From contig JBMYKD010000004.1 of NCBI GenBank assembly GCA_049595035.1, positions 1 to 64,000 on the forward strand: 64,000 bases of DNA, read 5' to 3'. Source of the DNA: UBA12202 sp049595035. Its GTDB lineage: Bacteria > Pseudomonadota > Alphaproteobacteria > Puniceispirillales > UBA1172. The notes under the pieces are model-generated. The model saw only the letters and a list, made by a program, of their open reading frames with translations. It was not told where the DNA came from and made no database searches. Positions 34,875 to 43,344 of this stretch are shown piece after piece. Position numbers and translations under genes: made by a program. The first letter of the stretch is position 1. Each line of letters opens with the position of its first letter.

Positions 34875-36056
34875 ATGAATCAAGTCTATATCGTTTCAGC
34901 CACACGATCTGCGATTGGAAGTTTTGGTGGCACATTAAAAGATATGCGGCCTATTGATCTGGGAATCACTATCGCCAAAAGTGCTATTGCAAAAAGCCAG
35001 ATAGATAAATCCGCAATACAGCATGCGGTTATCGGGCATGTCATCCATACAGAAGCCAAAGATCAGTATATCTCACGCGCGATATCTATCGGTGCTGGCA
35101 TGCCGGAACAGGCACCTGCGCTTACGGTGAACCGGCTCTGTGGATCAGGGCTACAATCCATTGTTTCTGCTACCCAGATGATTCAGCTTGGTGATGCAAC
35201 GGCGGCCATGGCCGGCGGGGTCGAAGTAATGAGCAGGGGTGGATATCTTCTTCCTGCACAACGCTGGGGCGCCAGAATGGGCGATGGCAAGGTCGAAGAT
35301 ATGATGTTTGGCGCACTGAATGACCCTTTCGATATTGGACATATGGGAATTACCGCAGAAAACGTGGCTAGTGATTTTGATATTAGCCGTGATGATATGG
35401 ATAACTTTGCCGCCGAAAGCCAGCGGCGAGCGGCGAACGCACAGGCTGAAGGCTGGTTTGACAGCCAGATTACTCCGGTTGAAATTAGCACCAGAAAGTC
35501 CAGCATCACCTTTGATAAGGACGAATATATTCGCGGGGATACGTCTTCGGATAAACTTGGTGGCTTGCGTCCTGCCTTTCAGAAAGACGGGGCAGTTACG
35601 GCTGGCAATTCATCAGGCATTAATGATGGCAGTGCCATGCTGATTCTTGCTTCTGAACAGATGGTCAATCAGCATGGATTAAAACCACTGGCAAAAATCG
35701 TCAGCTATGGTTTTGGCGGTGTTGCCCCGCGTATTATGGGAATGGGGCCGGTTCCGGCTACGAAAATGGCACTGGAAAAATCAGGCCTGACCATTTCTGA
35801 CCTTGATGTGGTAGAAAGCAACGAAGCTTTTGCGGCACAAGCATGTGCTGTTTCCAAAGAACTTGGCCTGCCTTCCGATATTGTTAATCCGAATGGCGGG
35901 GCAATTGCGCTAGGGCATCCAGTTGGTGCCACAGGAAGCATCCTGATGACAAAACTGGTGCATGAATTGCATCGCCGATCCCAGCGTATTGGTCTTGCCA
36001 CTATGTGTATTGGTGGCGGTCAGGGGATTAGTGTGATTATCGATACATCCATATAG
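34875..36056 (+). CDS. Acetyl-CoA acetyltransferase (thiolase)
   Basis: This 393-residue protein condenses two acetyl-CoA or splits 3-ketoacyl-CoA. It shows the acyl-binding Cys in VNRLCGSGLQSIVSA, NPNGGAIALGHPVGATGS with the catalytic His and MCIGGGQGISVI with the second Cys. Length and motifs fit the biosynthetic/acetoacetyl type. AAGGAG precedes the start. Fourteen bases separate it from the reductase gene, which implies one transcript. Confidence 0.95.
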   Translation: MNQVYIVSATRSAIGSFGGTLKDMRPIDLGITIAKSAIAKSQIDKSAIQHAVIGHVIHTEAKDQYISRAISIGAGMPEQAPALTVNRLCGSGLQSIVSATQMIQLGDATAAMAGGVEVMSRGGYLLPAQRWGARMGDGKVEDMMFGALNDPFDIGHMGITAENVASDFDISRDDMDNFAAESQRRAANAQAEGWFDSQITPVEISTRKSSITFDKDEYIRGDTSSDKLGGLRPAFQKDGAVTAGNSSGINDGSAMLILASEQMVNQHGLKPLAKIVSYGFGGVAPRIMGMGPVPATKMALEKSGLTISDLDVVESNEAFAAQACAVSKELGLPSDIVNPNGGAIALGHPVGATGSILMTKLVHELHRRSQRIGLATMCIGGGQGISVIIDTSI

Positions 36057-36070
36057 ATTAGGAGAACATT

Positions 36071-37096
36071 ATGCCGGAAACTATTGCCCTCAGTCTGGAT
36101 AGCATTTACCAGCTTGCCTATCAGGCGATGTGCGATAATGGGGCAGATCACGATAATGCCGATGCATTGGCCAATACCATTTTTACCGCGGAACGTGATG
36201 GGTCAGTGTCACACGGGCTGTTCCGGATGCCTGCCTATATCAAATCCCTGAAATCAGGAAAGGTGAAAGGCAATGCCAGCCCGACGGTTAGCACCCCGAC
36301 CGCATCTATTGTTAAATGCCATGGTGATAATGGTTTTGCCCCAATTGTTCAGCGTGTTGCTATTCCGCATCTGATCACCGCCGCAAAAAATCAGGGGGTT
36401 GCTGTTCTGGCGATGACACATACCCATCACATGGCTGCCCTATGGCCGGAAGTTGAAGCATTAGCAAATGAAAATCTGGCTGGCCTTGCTTGCGTATCAT
36501 ATATGCCAATGGTGGCACCATCAGGGGCAGGAAAAGCATTTTTCGGCACCAATCCGATAGCTTTTGCCTGGCCTCGTCCGGGAAAACATCCCATGGTATT
36601 TGATATGGCTACCGCATCCATGGCCATGGGTGAAGTACAGGTGGCTAAGCGCGAAGGTCATTCGGTACCAGAAGGAACGGGGCTTGATGCTGATGGCAAT
36701 CCAACCACTGATCCGGCCGCTATTAGCGATGGCGGTGTTCTGCTTCCATTTGGGGGGCATAAAGGATCAGCTATCGCCATGATGGTCGAATTATTGGCAG
36801 GCGGGCTTATTGGCGAAGCGTTTTCCTATGAAGCGCGTGAACGTGATAATGGTGATGGTGGCCCCCCACAGGGCGGACAGTTTATTCTGGCACTTAACCC
36901 GGAAATGCTGGCAGGTGCCGGATGGGCAGACCATAGTGATGCCTTTTTTGATCGGCTCACCAGCCTTGGTGATGTTCGCCTGCCCGGCGCACGGCGATTT
37001 ATCAATCGTCAGAATAAAGATGCCCGTCATATTAATAAGGCTCTCATTGATACCATTTGCGCTGATATCAAAGACCCGTCAGCAATCCTGGCCTAA
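36071..37096 (+). CDS. Ldh-family oxidoreductase, Delta1-piperideine-2-carboxylate reductase-like
   Basis: This 341-residue protein is in the malate/L-sulfolactate/YbiC-type dehydrogenase fold. It shows ERDGSVSHGLFRMPAYIKSL, MTHTHHMAALWPEVE, FGTNPIAFAWPRPGKHPMVF, DMATASMAMGEVQVA, and LLPFGGHKGSAIAMMVELLA. The SHG(L/I)FR..Y and HH-AALWP blocks resemble the DpkA subgroup, which reduces cyclic imino acids from D-lysine or D-proline catabolism. I infer that substrate class. It follows the thiolase gene and converges on the FAD oxidase gene. Confidence 0.8.
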   Translation: MPETIALSLDSIYQLAYQAMCDNGADHDNADALANTIFTAERDGSVSHGLFRMPAYIKSLKSGKVKGNASPTVSTPTASIVKCHGDNGFAPIVQRVAIPHLITAAKNQGVAVLAMTHTHHMAALWPEVEALANENLAGLACVSYMPMVAPSGAGKAFFGTNPIAFAWPRPGKHPMVFDMATASMAMGEVQVAKREGHSVPEGTGLDADGNPTTDPAAISDGGVLLPFGGHKGSAIAMMVELLAGGLIGEAFSYEARERDNGDGGPPQGGQFILALNPEMLAGAGWADHSDAFFDRLTSLGDVRLPGARRFINRQNKDARHINKALIDTICADIKDPSAILA

Positions 37097-37109
37097 TTCT
37101 GTTAGGTGT

Positions 37110-38219
37110 TCAGGCCGCTAATTCGGCTACATATTCGGCAATAGCCAGACTAGATGTCAGACCGGGCGAATCCATGGCATAAAGGGCAATATATCCTTCA
37201 CAGCCATGGACACTGGCATCATGAAAGGTGAAATCCTGAAAATGCGAACCATCCGGCCATATTTTTGGACGTAATCCTGCCCATGCGGGGATCAGTTCGT
37301 CGCGCTGTAACGCTGGCCAGTATGTACTGATTGAGCGGTGGAATTTATCTGCATCTGCCGGATTAACATCATAAGACGGGCTATCCACCCATGTGATATC
37401 GGGGCCAAAACGTGCCCCGCCGCCACTGTCTAGCGTCAGATGGATACCCAGCCCCCCGCCAGAAGGAACCGGATAGATCAAATGTTTGAAAGGCGGTTTG
37501 CGGGTAGTATTAAAATACTGGCCTTTAGCCATGTAATACGGGGGAATCGTATCAGTAGAAATACCAGATACAGCATGTGATACCTGATGAGAGCCATGAC
37601 CCGCCGCGTTAATCAGTGTCTGACAAGCAAAGGTTATTTCTTCCCCTTGGCTGTTAATCACAACATGATAGCCACTGGTCTGTTTTTCGGCACGGATAAA
37701 ACGGCTTTGATACGCAATAATGGCACCATGATTTTCGGCATCTGCTTCCAGTGCAGCCATATAATGATGGCTATCAACAACACCCGTAAAAGGCGAATGA
37801 ATGGCTGCACAGGCGGCAAGTTCTGGTTCTAGTGCCTGTAATCTGTTTTTACCTAATAACGCCAGATCAGGAACATGATTGGCATTACCTGCGGCCATCA
37901 GCGCATCCAGTTTTTCTTCCTGTTCCTGATCAGTTGCAACAATAAGCTTACCATGCTGGCTCGTTTTCACACCACGCGCCGCACAATAAGCATACATTTT
38001 ATGAGCGCCTTTGACACATAACCGCGCTTTATGTGAGGAAGCTGGATAATAAATACCAGCATGAATCACTTCAGAATTACGGGATGATGTTTCCATACCA
38101 AAGCCGGCATTACATTCAATGAGAACCACCTGATCACCAGCCATGGCAAATTGACGGGCAATAGCCAGACCGATTGCCCCTGCCCCTATAATCAACCGAT
38201 CTGTTTTTGCATCAACCAT
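37110..38219 (-). CDS. FAD-dependent oxidoreductase, L-2-hydroxyglutarate oxidase-like
   Basis: This 369-residue DAO-fold flavoprotein has the FAD motif RLIIGAGAIGLAIARQFA, the family block SSRNSEVIHAGIYYPASS, GKLIVATDQEQEEKLDALM and GGGLGIHLTLDSGGGARFGP. It closes with YAMDSPGLTSSLAIAEYV. The pattern is that of LhgO-like enzymes, which oxidise L-2-hydroxyglutarate and feed electrons to the quinone pool. Substrate specificity is inferred from family only. Confidence 0.87.
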   Translation of the reverse strand: MVDAKTDRLIIGAGAIGLAIARQFAMAGDQVVLIECNAGFGMETSSRNSEVIHAGIYYPASSHKARLCVKGAHKMYAYCAARGVKTSQHGKLIVATDQEQEEKLDALMAAGNANHVPDLALLGKNRLQALEPELAACAAIHSPFTGVVDSHHYMAALEADAENHGAIIAYQSRFIRAEKQTSGYHVVINSQGEEITFACQTLINAAGHGSHQVSHAVSGISTDTIPPYYMAKGQYFNTTRKPPFKHLIYPVPSGGGLGIHLTLDSGGGARFGPDITWVDSPSYDVNPADADKFHRSISTYWPALQRDELIPAWAGLRPKIWPDGSHFQDFTFHDASVHGCEGYIALYAMDSPGLTSSLAIAEYVAELAA

Positions 38220-38268
38220 GGCATTTCACTCTATCTATCATGTCTGAACATTATTCTGATGAACGACT

Positions 38269-39555
38269 CTACTCGCCAGCAGCAAGAGCCGATGATTTGT
38301 AGCCTATCATCACTTCATTCCCTTTATCGGGGTGATGCGGAACATTAAAGGCAAGCAAAAGTGATATGCCTGCCAGAACCGCCCCCGTTAAAAATACAAG
38401 TGCCGGCGAAAAAAGCCAGATCAAACCAAATACGGCTGGCAGAAAGACCGCAACTATATGATTGATTGTAAATGCCACGCTGGATGTTCCAGCAAAATCT
38501 GCCGGATCAGCAATTTTCTGAAAATAGGTTTTTATCGCAATCGCAAGGGCAAAAAACAGATGATCAATAATATAGAGAACAGCCGCAATAGTAGCATTTG
38601 AAACAAAGGCATAGGCCGTGAATACACCTATCAGGCCAATATATTCGATAATCAGTGACCGCCGTTCGCCAATCCGGTTGATCAAGCGTCCGACCAATGG
38701 GGCAAGCCAGATATTCATGATCGCATTGATCAGAAAAAGAAAGGCAATCTGGCCAATCGAATAGCCAAATTTCTCAACCATGAGAAACCCGGCAAAAACA
38801 ACAAAAATCTGCCTACGCGCACCAGACATGAATATCAGGGCATAATATAACCAGTAGCGTGACCGGATAATAATACTTTTATTCTGATTGCTTCCAATAT
38901 GGAATGTAGGAAAATACATATATCCAATCAGTGCAAGGGCACATGTCACCATACCAAAGACCACATACATGATCTGATAACTGCCAAGGGATGATGGAAC
39001 CGCTTCACCAAAAATCAGATTTTCGGCTTCAAAGCCGGGGGTTAAAAGGATCACCATCAGGAAAATGGCCAGTAGCGTTGCCACCTGTGCCATTGATGCA
39101 ACCCCGTAAATACGGCCCAGCATGGCTGGTGCGGTTTTTTTATCCAGCCATTGCATAGCCAGAGATTGATGACAGGTTTCATAATAATGAAACCCAATTG
39201 ATGCGATTACCGTTGTTATATAAAGACCGATAATAGATGGATAAAACCCTGTCATGGCGGTTCCAACACCAAGCAAGCCCAGCGCAATAAGTGATAATCG
39301 CTGCTCACGAATGAATATAAGCAGATAAACCACCAGAAAAGACAAAAAACCAGGCACTTCGCGCAAAGATTGTAAGATGCCAATCTCACGTCCAGTAAAT
39401 GCAGCTTGTTCAACAGCAAAATTATTGATCAGGGTTGACCATGACACGAAACTGATCGGCATTGCCGCCGCGGTAATCATCAGCAGAATATGCGGCTTAT
39501 GATACCAAACACGTCTATCGTTTTCATCTGTATCTATGGGCTGCTTCAATGTCAT
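38269..39555 (-). CDS. Major facilitator superfamily transporter
   Basis: This 428-residue protein has about 12 membrane helices. It has a polar start (TDENDRRVWYHKPH), a 6+6 arrangement, and a loop LVGRLINRIGERRSLIIEYI at the position of MFS motif A in the second half. No substrate can be assigned. It lies 49 bases upstream of the FAD oxidase gene on the same strand and is probably in the same operon, so it may import that enzyme's substrate (inference). Confidence 0.83.
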   Translation of the reverse strand: MTLKQPIDTDENDRRVWYHKPHILLMITAAAMPISFVSWSTLINNFAVEQAAFTGREIGILQSLREVPGFLSFLVVYLLIFIREQRLSLIALGLLGVGTAMTGFYPSIIGLYITTVIASIGFHYYETCHQSLAMQWLDKKTAPAMLGRIYGVASMAQVATLLAIFLMVILLTPGFEAENLIFGEAVPSSLGSYQIMYVVFGMVTCALALIGYMYFPTFHIGSNQNKSIIIRSRYWLYYALIFMSGARRQIFVVFAGFLMVEKFGYSIGQIAFLFLINAIMNIWLAPLVGRLINRIGERRSLIIEYIGLIGVFTAYAFVSNATIAAVLYIIDHLFFALAIAIKTYFQKIADPADFAGTSSVAFTINHIVAVFLPAVFGLIWLFSPALVFLTGAVLAGISLLLAFNVPHHPDKGNEVMIGYKSSALAAGE

Positions 39556-39664
39556 ACGTGTAATTTATGCTTTTTCCTGATTAGTGCCAAGCCTAAAGCG
39601 TATCCGGTCATAGGCTTTAGCATGATCACATGCATCAGCGCTTTTATTAATAATATGGCAGATA

Positions 39665-40765
39665 ATGGCATGTCAAAACTTCACCAAACACAACCGGAAT
39701 AGATTTGTGGTCACCGGCATCTCCCTGACCGAAATGCTGGTCGCTGTTATGTTATTAAGTCTGGTAACAGGATTTGCATTTACCGCCATATCCACCATGC
39801 GGAAAAACCATCTGGTCGAGGCCAGAATTGCATCAGATCGCATTACTACAACCGAAGCCATGACCCGCCTTGCCCAAGAATTTAATCAAAATCCGAGTTT
39901 TGCCAGAACAGCCCCTGCTGCCTACCCTGTCAAGGATGATGTTTCCGATAGCCGGCTGACTATCATAGGTTTACGAAATGGGCAGGCCAGTTATGATCCA
40001 TCAGGGGCAGCACGATGCTTTCTTTCCGATGTCGATACCAGCACCAGATCAGCCAAGATACCCACAACATGCCTGGCCGCATATGGTTTATCACCTAACG
40101 ATATCATCACTTCCTTTCAGCATTTTGCCCTGCCTGTCATTTTCCCCGAATGGTCACCAGAACCATGCCTGATCAACCAGATGGTACAAGATCAACATGC
40201 GGTACGTTTTACCGTCCATAATGAAGCCTGTCTGACCGCCGGGGCGGATGCAGGACAGCCTGAAAGACAGGTTTTTCATTTGCCCCGGCTGTTAATTCTA
40301 TCACATAACAGACGCCATCAGCAGGATATGGCGCTAGGTGAGGCGGCCGGAAGTGATCATTATATCGCCCCGCCAAAATGGATTGACCAACATATCAGCC
40401 CCGATGGTATCTGGATGGAAATCACAAGCAACCGCCCCGGTGACCGGTTTGCCATTCAACCAGTTCAGCTGTTTTCATTCGGGGGAACAGCGTGGATATT
40501 ACCGCCATTGATGAACGGCCTGAACACAGCGGAATTACATATCGAAAGCCTGACCGATACAACACAGATCATGGGGAATTGCTCACAACAGGGGCAACAG
40601 AGTATCCGCTTGAACAGACTTAATCCTGCCATGCTGGCTTCTGCTTTTTATGCGTTGTGTTTTCAGCGACAAGGCTATGATACCGCTGAACTTATGTTCA
40701 CGATCAGTAGCGGGAAAGCGCAATGGCGACGGGGGATCAGATTCCGCTTTATACCAGCATCATGA
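39665..40765 (+). CDS. Prepilin-type protein (minor pseudopilin-like), A
   Basis: The protein has 366 residues. The N-terminal part has a basic leader (KHNRNRF) and the prepilin peptidase motif VTG-ISLTEMLVAVMLLSLV, with Glu at +5 and a hydrophobic helix. A long globular domain of about 320 residues follows, with no family I recognise; four or more Cys are present. This is the architecture of minor pseudopilins of type II secretion or type IV pili (GspJ/PilW-like). The stop codon abuts the stop of the next gene on the other strand. Confidence 0.75.
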   Translation: MACQNFTKHNRNRFVVTGISLTEMLVAVMLLSLVTGFAFTAISTMRKNHLVEARIASDRITTTEAMTRLAQEFNQNPSFARTAPAAYPVKDDVSDSRLTIIGLRNGQASYDPSGAARCFLSDVDTSTRSAKIPTTCLAAYGLSPNDIITSFQHFALPVIFPEWSPEPCLINQMVQDQHAVRFTVHNEACLTAGADAGQPERQVFHLPRLLILSHNRRHQQDMALGEAAGSDHYIAPPKWIDQHISPDGIWMEITSNRPGDRFAIQPVQLFSFGGTAWILPPLMNGLNTAELHIESLTDTTQIMGNCSQQGQQSIRLNRLNPAMLASAFYALCFQRQGYDTAELMFTISSGKAQWRRGIRFRFIPAS

Positions 40766-41371
40766 TCAGCTGGTGCCAGCCTGCCATTCGCCAGCTATAA
40801 TTCTGTCACCAATCTGCCAGTAGCTCCCCCGCACAACCGCCAGCTGGGAAAAGGGGCGATCTGTCACGACACATCCCATCACAATATGTACCAGGTGAGG
40901 GGTATCAGACCTGCCTATATTGCTAGCAATATGATGGCGGGCAATGGCCATGATCAACTGATCACCATGATGGGGATGGGCGGCTGGTTCAATCGTTATG
41001 GTGCTAACCCGTGCGTCCTGACGTTGCCATTGATCATCATGGGATAGAATGCGGCTACATGATGATATGGTTTTGACCTGTTGCGGCGACAGATGATCAC
41101 CACGCACCCACCCAAGGGGCAATCCTGCATGGGTCAAATACTGATCATATGATAAACCAAAGACATGATGAGCCATGGCCAATGCCACTGCCCGCGACTG
41201 ATGCTGGCGCATCATATTTCTGTTTTCTGCTTCCAGATTTAACAGCATGGGCATCATGATACCGATGATCGCCGAAAGCATCACCACCCCAATCAATGCA
41301 AAGCCTGAGCGTGCATGCGTAACATGGCATCCCGATATGAAAATACGATAGATTAATGTCGGCTTTGCCAT
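40766..41371 (-). CDS. Prepilin-like membrane protein, B (atypical signal)
   Basis: The protein has 201 residues from ATG 41371, with AAAGGA at the right spacing; a GTG at 41425 gives 18 more residues. After a basic leader comes RSGFALIGVVMLSAIIGIMM, a pseudopilin-like helix without the usual Glu at +5, as in GspK/PilX-type N-termini. The rest is globular with Cys residues. It lies between two pseudopilin genes, on the opposite strand. Its stop and that of the preceding gene share the TGA-TCA junction at 40763-40768. Confidence 0.65.
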   Translation of the reverse strand: MAKPTLIYRIFISGCHVTHARSGFALIGVVMLSAIIGIMMPMLLNLEAENRNMMRQHQSRAVALAMAHHVFGLSYDQYLTHAGLPLGWVRGDHLSPQQVKTISSCSRILSHDDQWQRQDARVSTITIEPAAHPHHGDQLIMAIARHHIASNIGRSDTPHLVHIVMGCVVTDRPFSQLAVVRGSYWQIGDRIIAGEWQAGTS

Positions 41372-41425
41372 ATGAATTCCTTTAAACAGACCGCCCATGA
41401 CAGGCATCAATAATAAATAAAGCAC

Positions 41426-42271
41426 ATGATATTTTTATTCCCCTTACCGCATCCCTTATGGCGCCTTTGCATCAGCTTACATGCCCGATATCAGAAAAAA
41501 ACGGCATATCAGGCCAGTGGGGTGTCACTGATGGAAGTGCTGATCTATTTCAGCCTGTTTTCCATCATCAGCCTCGCCATGATGAGCGTGCAAAGCCTGT
41601 TATTCAGCGCAGGGTCTGATATGCGTGATCAGTCACAGACAGGCTTATCCCATGACGTGGTTTCCAACAGATTATCTGCTGACATTCCGGCCATCAACCG
41701 GCATGCGTTCTGTCAGTTTATCCCTGATCCAGCTTTACCAGCCCGTTTTGGCCAGAATGTTTCTGAAATATGGATACAGATAACTCCTGCCAGCCACGAA
41801 CCTGCCCGCGACTGGTTCAGTTTTGTTGAATATGGAAGGAAGGATGCTGTTACCATCACTAAAAATGGGGCTACCAGATCACTGATCCGGTATCAGGATA
41901 TCAGCATCGATAATACCATCATCTGGCCGCAAATCACCGCAGAGTTTGATCAGGCAAATGGGATGATGCATATCTGTACCGCCGGTTCCGGAGGATGTAT
42001 CGCTGCCATGCCCGTTCAGCAATCCTACACCGCATGGCGAAAAGTGATTTCACGATTGACCTATCATGCCATATCCACACCGGAAAAGCCTCTCAAACGG
42101 GTGATCATATCCGCCGGGGATGCTCCCATCTGTCCTGATGATGGTCATGGACTTGGTGGATTGCGCATCCAGAATGATAGCATCATTCCACCAGATGATC
42201 ATGCCGCAACACAGTTTGATGCCACAGACTGGATGAATCTTTGCCGCGTTAGCATTTCCATTCCATCATAA
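41426..42271 (+). CDS. Prepilin-type protein, C
   Basis: The protein has up to 281 residues. The prepilin motif is QASG-VSLMEVLIYFSLFSII near residues 29-47, with Glu at +5. The leader is unusually long and hydrophobic (MIFLFPLPHPLWRL) if ATG 41426 is the start; a non-ATG start closer to the motif is possible. A globular domain with three Cys-containing strands follows. The start lies within bases of the divergent gene's GTG. Role as in protein A: a minor pseudopilin, partner unknown. Confidence 0.72.
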   Translation: MIFLFPLPHPLWRLCISLHARYQKKTAYQASGVSLMEVLIYFSLFSIISLAMMSVQSLLFSAGSDMRDQSQTGLSHDVVSNRLSADIPAINRHAFCQFIPDPALPARFGQNVSEIWIQITPASHEPARDWFSFVEYGRKDAVTITKNGATRSLIRYQDISIDNTIIWPQITAEFDQANGMMHICTAGSGGCIAAMPVQQSYTAWRKVISRLTYHAISTPEKPLKRVIISAGDAPICPDDGHGLGGLRIQNDSIIPPDDHAATQFDATDWMNLCRVSISIPS

Positions 42272-42335
42272 TTTTTGTAAAATAATGGATATAGCGATGA
42301 CATGCGATAGAGACATAGATTTATAGGGAGCCATT

Positions 42336-43310
42336 ATGTCCAAGCATAAATATGTATCTGGATCATTAAGACGCCGCGCCAGAACTGGCCGACTTGTCCT
42401 CAATCGCCGTGGCCGTATCCTAAACGGGAATTCGCCAGCAATACATATGCGTGATCATGACAATGGGAAAGCCGTTAGGGAATTGACCCTAACACCACCG
42501 GATTCATCCATACAGGTGGTAGAAAATGATCACAGTTTTTCCAAACTTGATACTGGCAGTTTTATGTTATTCAAAGCTGATAAAAATAGCATTTCTGATC
42601 AAGTGACTGAGGAATCAGATGCCCGCATTTCGTCTTCTGCCTCAACAGATAAGGCTATATTTAGTAAATCTTTACAAATAGATAATAATATTGACTCTGA
42701 TTCCGGCCATAAAGAAATCCATCCCGGGGCGACTTCAAATCATCCGGTTAAACCGTCCGGGTCTGATCAGCGTGCAGAGATCAAAACCCTGCCAGCTGCC
42801 ACGGTTGTTCCTCTGCATGATCCTAACCGAAAAAATAGTAAATCTTCCCACCCCACCCAGACGCGTTCTGATCATGCTGGCATCAAGCCAGATGCTGACA
42901 GTAGCGTTTCAGGCATGCAGGATGATGCGGTTAAAGCAGATATAGCTATTGAAAAAGCATCGGAAAAACCCGCCACCACCGATCAGAATTGGTCATCACT
43001 CCCCCATGATAGCAATAGCGAAGATAGGCCAATTTCAGATGATTATTCACCACTTACATCTGATCAAGAGTCCGATTCGGAACAAACCCCCGATAACCGT
43101 CTATCGGTTAATGACAAAATACTCATCCAGAATTGGGAAATTGGTAAAAAAGTCGGAACAGCAATGCAAACCATTGTAGCCGAAGCTATTGGCGAACAAG
43201 TCCGCCGGTTAACGCGGAATATTATCCGTGACATGGTGGATCAGGGTGTTCTCCAGTTGCCTGAGAACACGCATCCCGATGAAACCCCGAACAAGAAAAA
43301 TAATGCGTAA
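42336..43310 (+). CDS. Long disordered protein with basic head and helical tail, unrecognised
   Basis: The protein has 324 residues and starts 7 bases after AGGGAG. The basic N-terminus (SGSLRRRARTGRLVLNRRGR) is followed by about 220 residues rich in Ser, Asp, Pro, His and Lys with no hydrophobic core. It ends in a predicted helical segment NDKILIQNWEIGKKVGTAMQ then TIVAEAIGEQVRRLTRNIIR. The layout of disordered acidic linker plus C-terminal helices recalls hub proteins such as PopZ, but no sequence match is claimed. It lies 64 bases after pseudopilin C. Confidence 0.6.
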   Translation: MSKHKYVSGSLRRRARTGRLVLNRRGRILNGNSPAIHMRDHDNGKAVRELTLTPPDSSIQVVENDHSFSKLDTGSFMLFKADKNSISDQVTEESDARISSSASTDKAIFSKSLQIDNNIDSDSGHKEIHPGATSNHPVKPSGSDQRAEIKTLPAATVVPLHDPNRKNSKSSHPTQTRSDHAGIKPDADSSVSGMQDDAVKADIAIEKASEKPATTDQNWSSLPHDSNSEDRPISDDYSPLTSDQESDSEQTPDNRLSVNDKILIQNWEIGKKVGTAMQTIVAEAIGEQVRRLTRNIIRDMVDQGVLQLPENTHPDETPNKKNNA

Positions 43311-43344
43311 ACCGAACTAGCCTTAACCGGCCGTTATCATCCTA

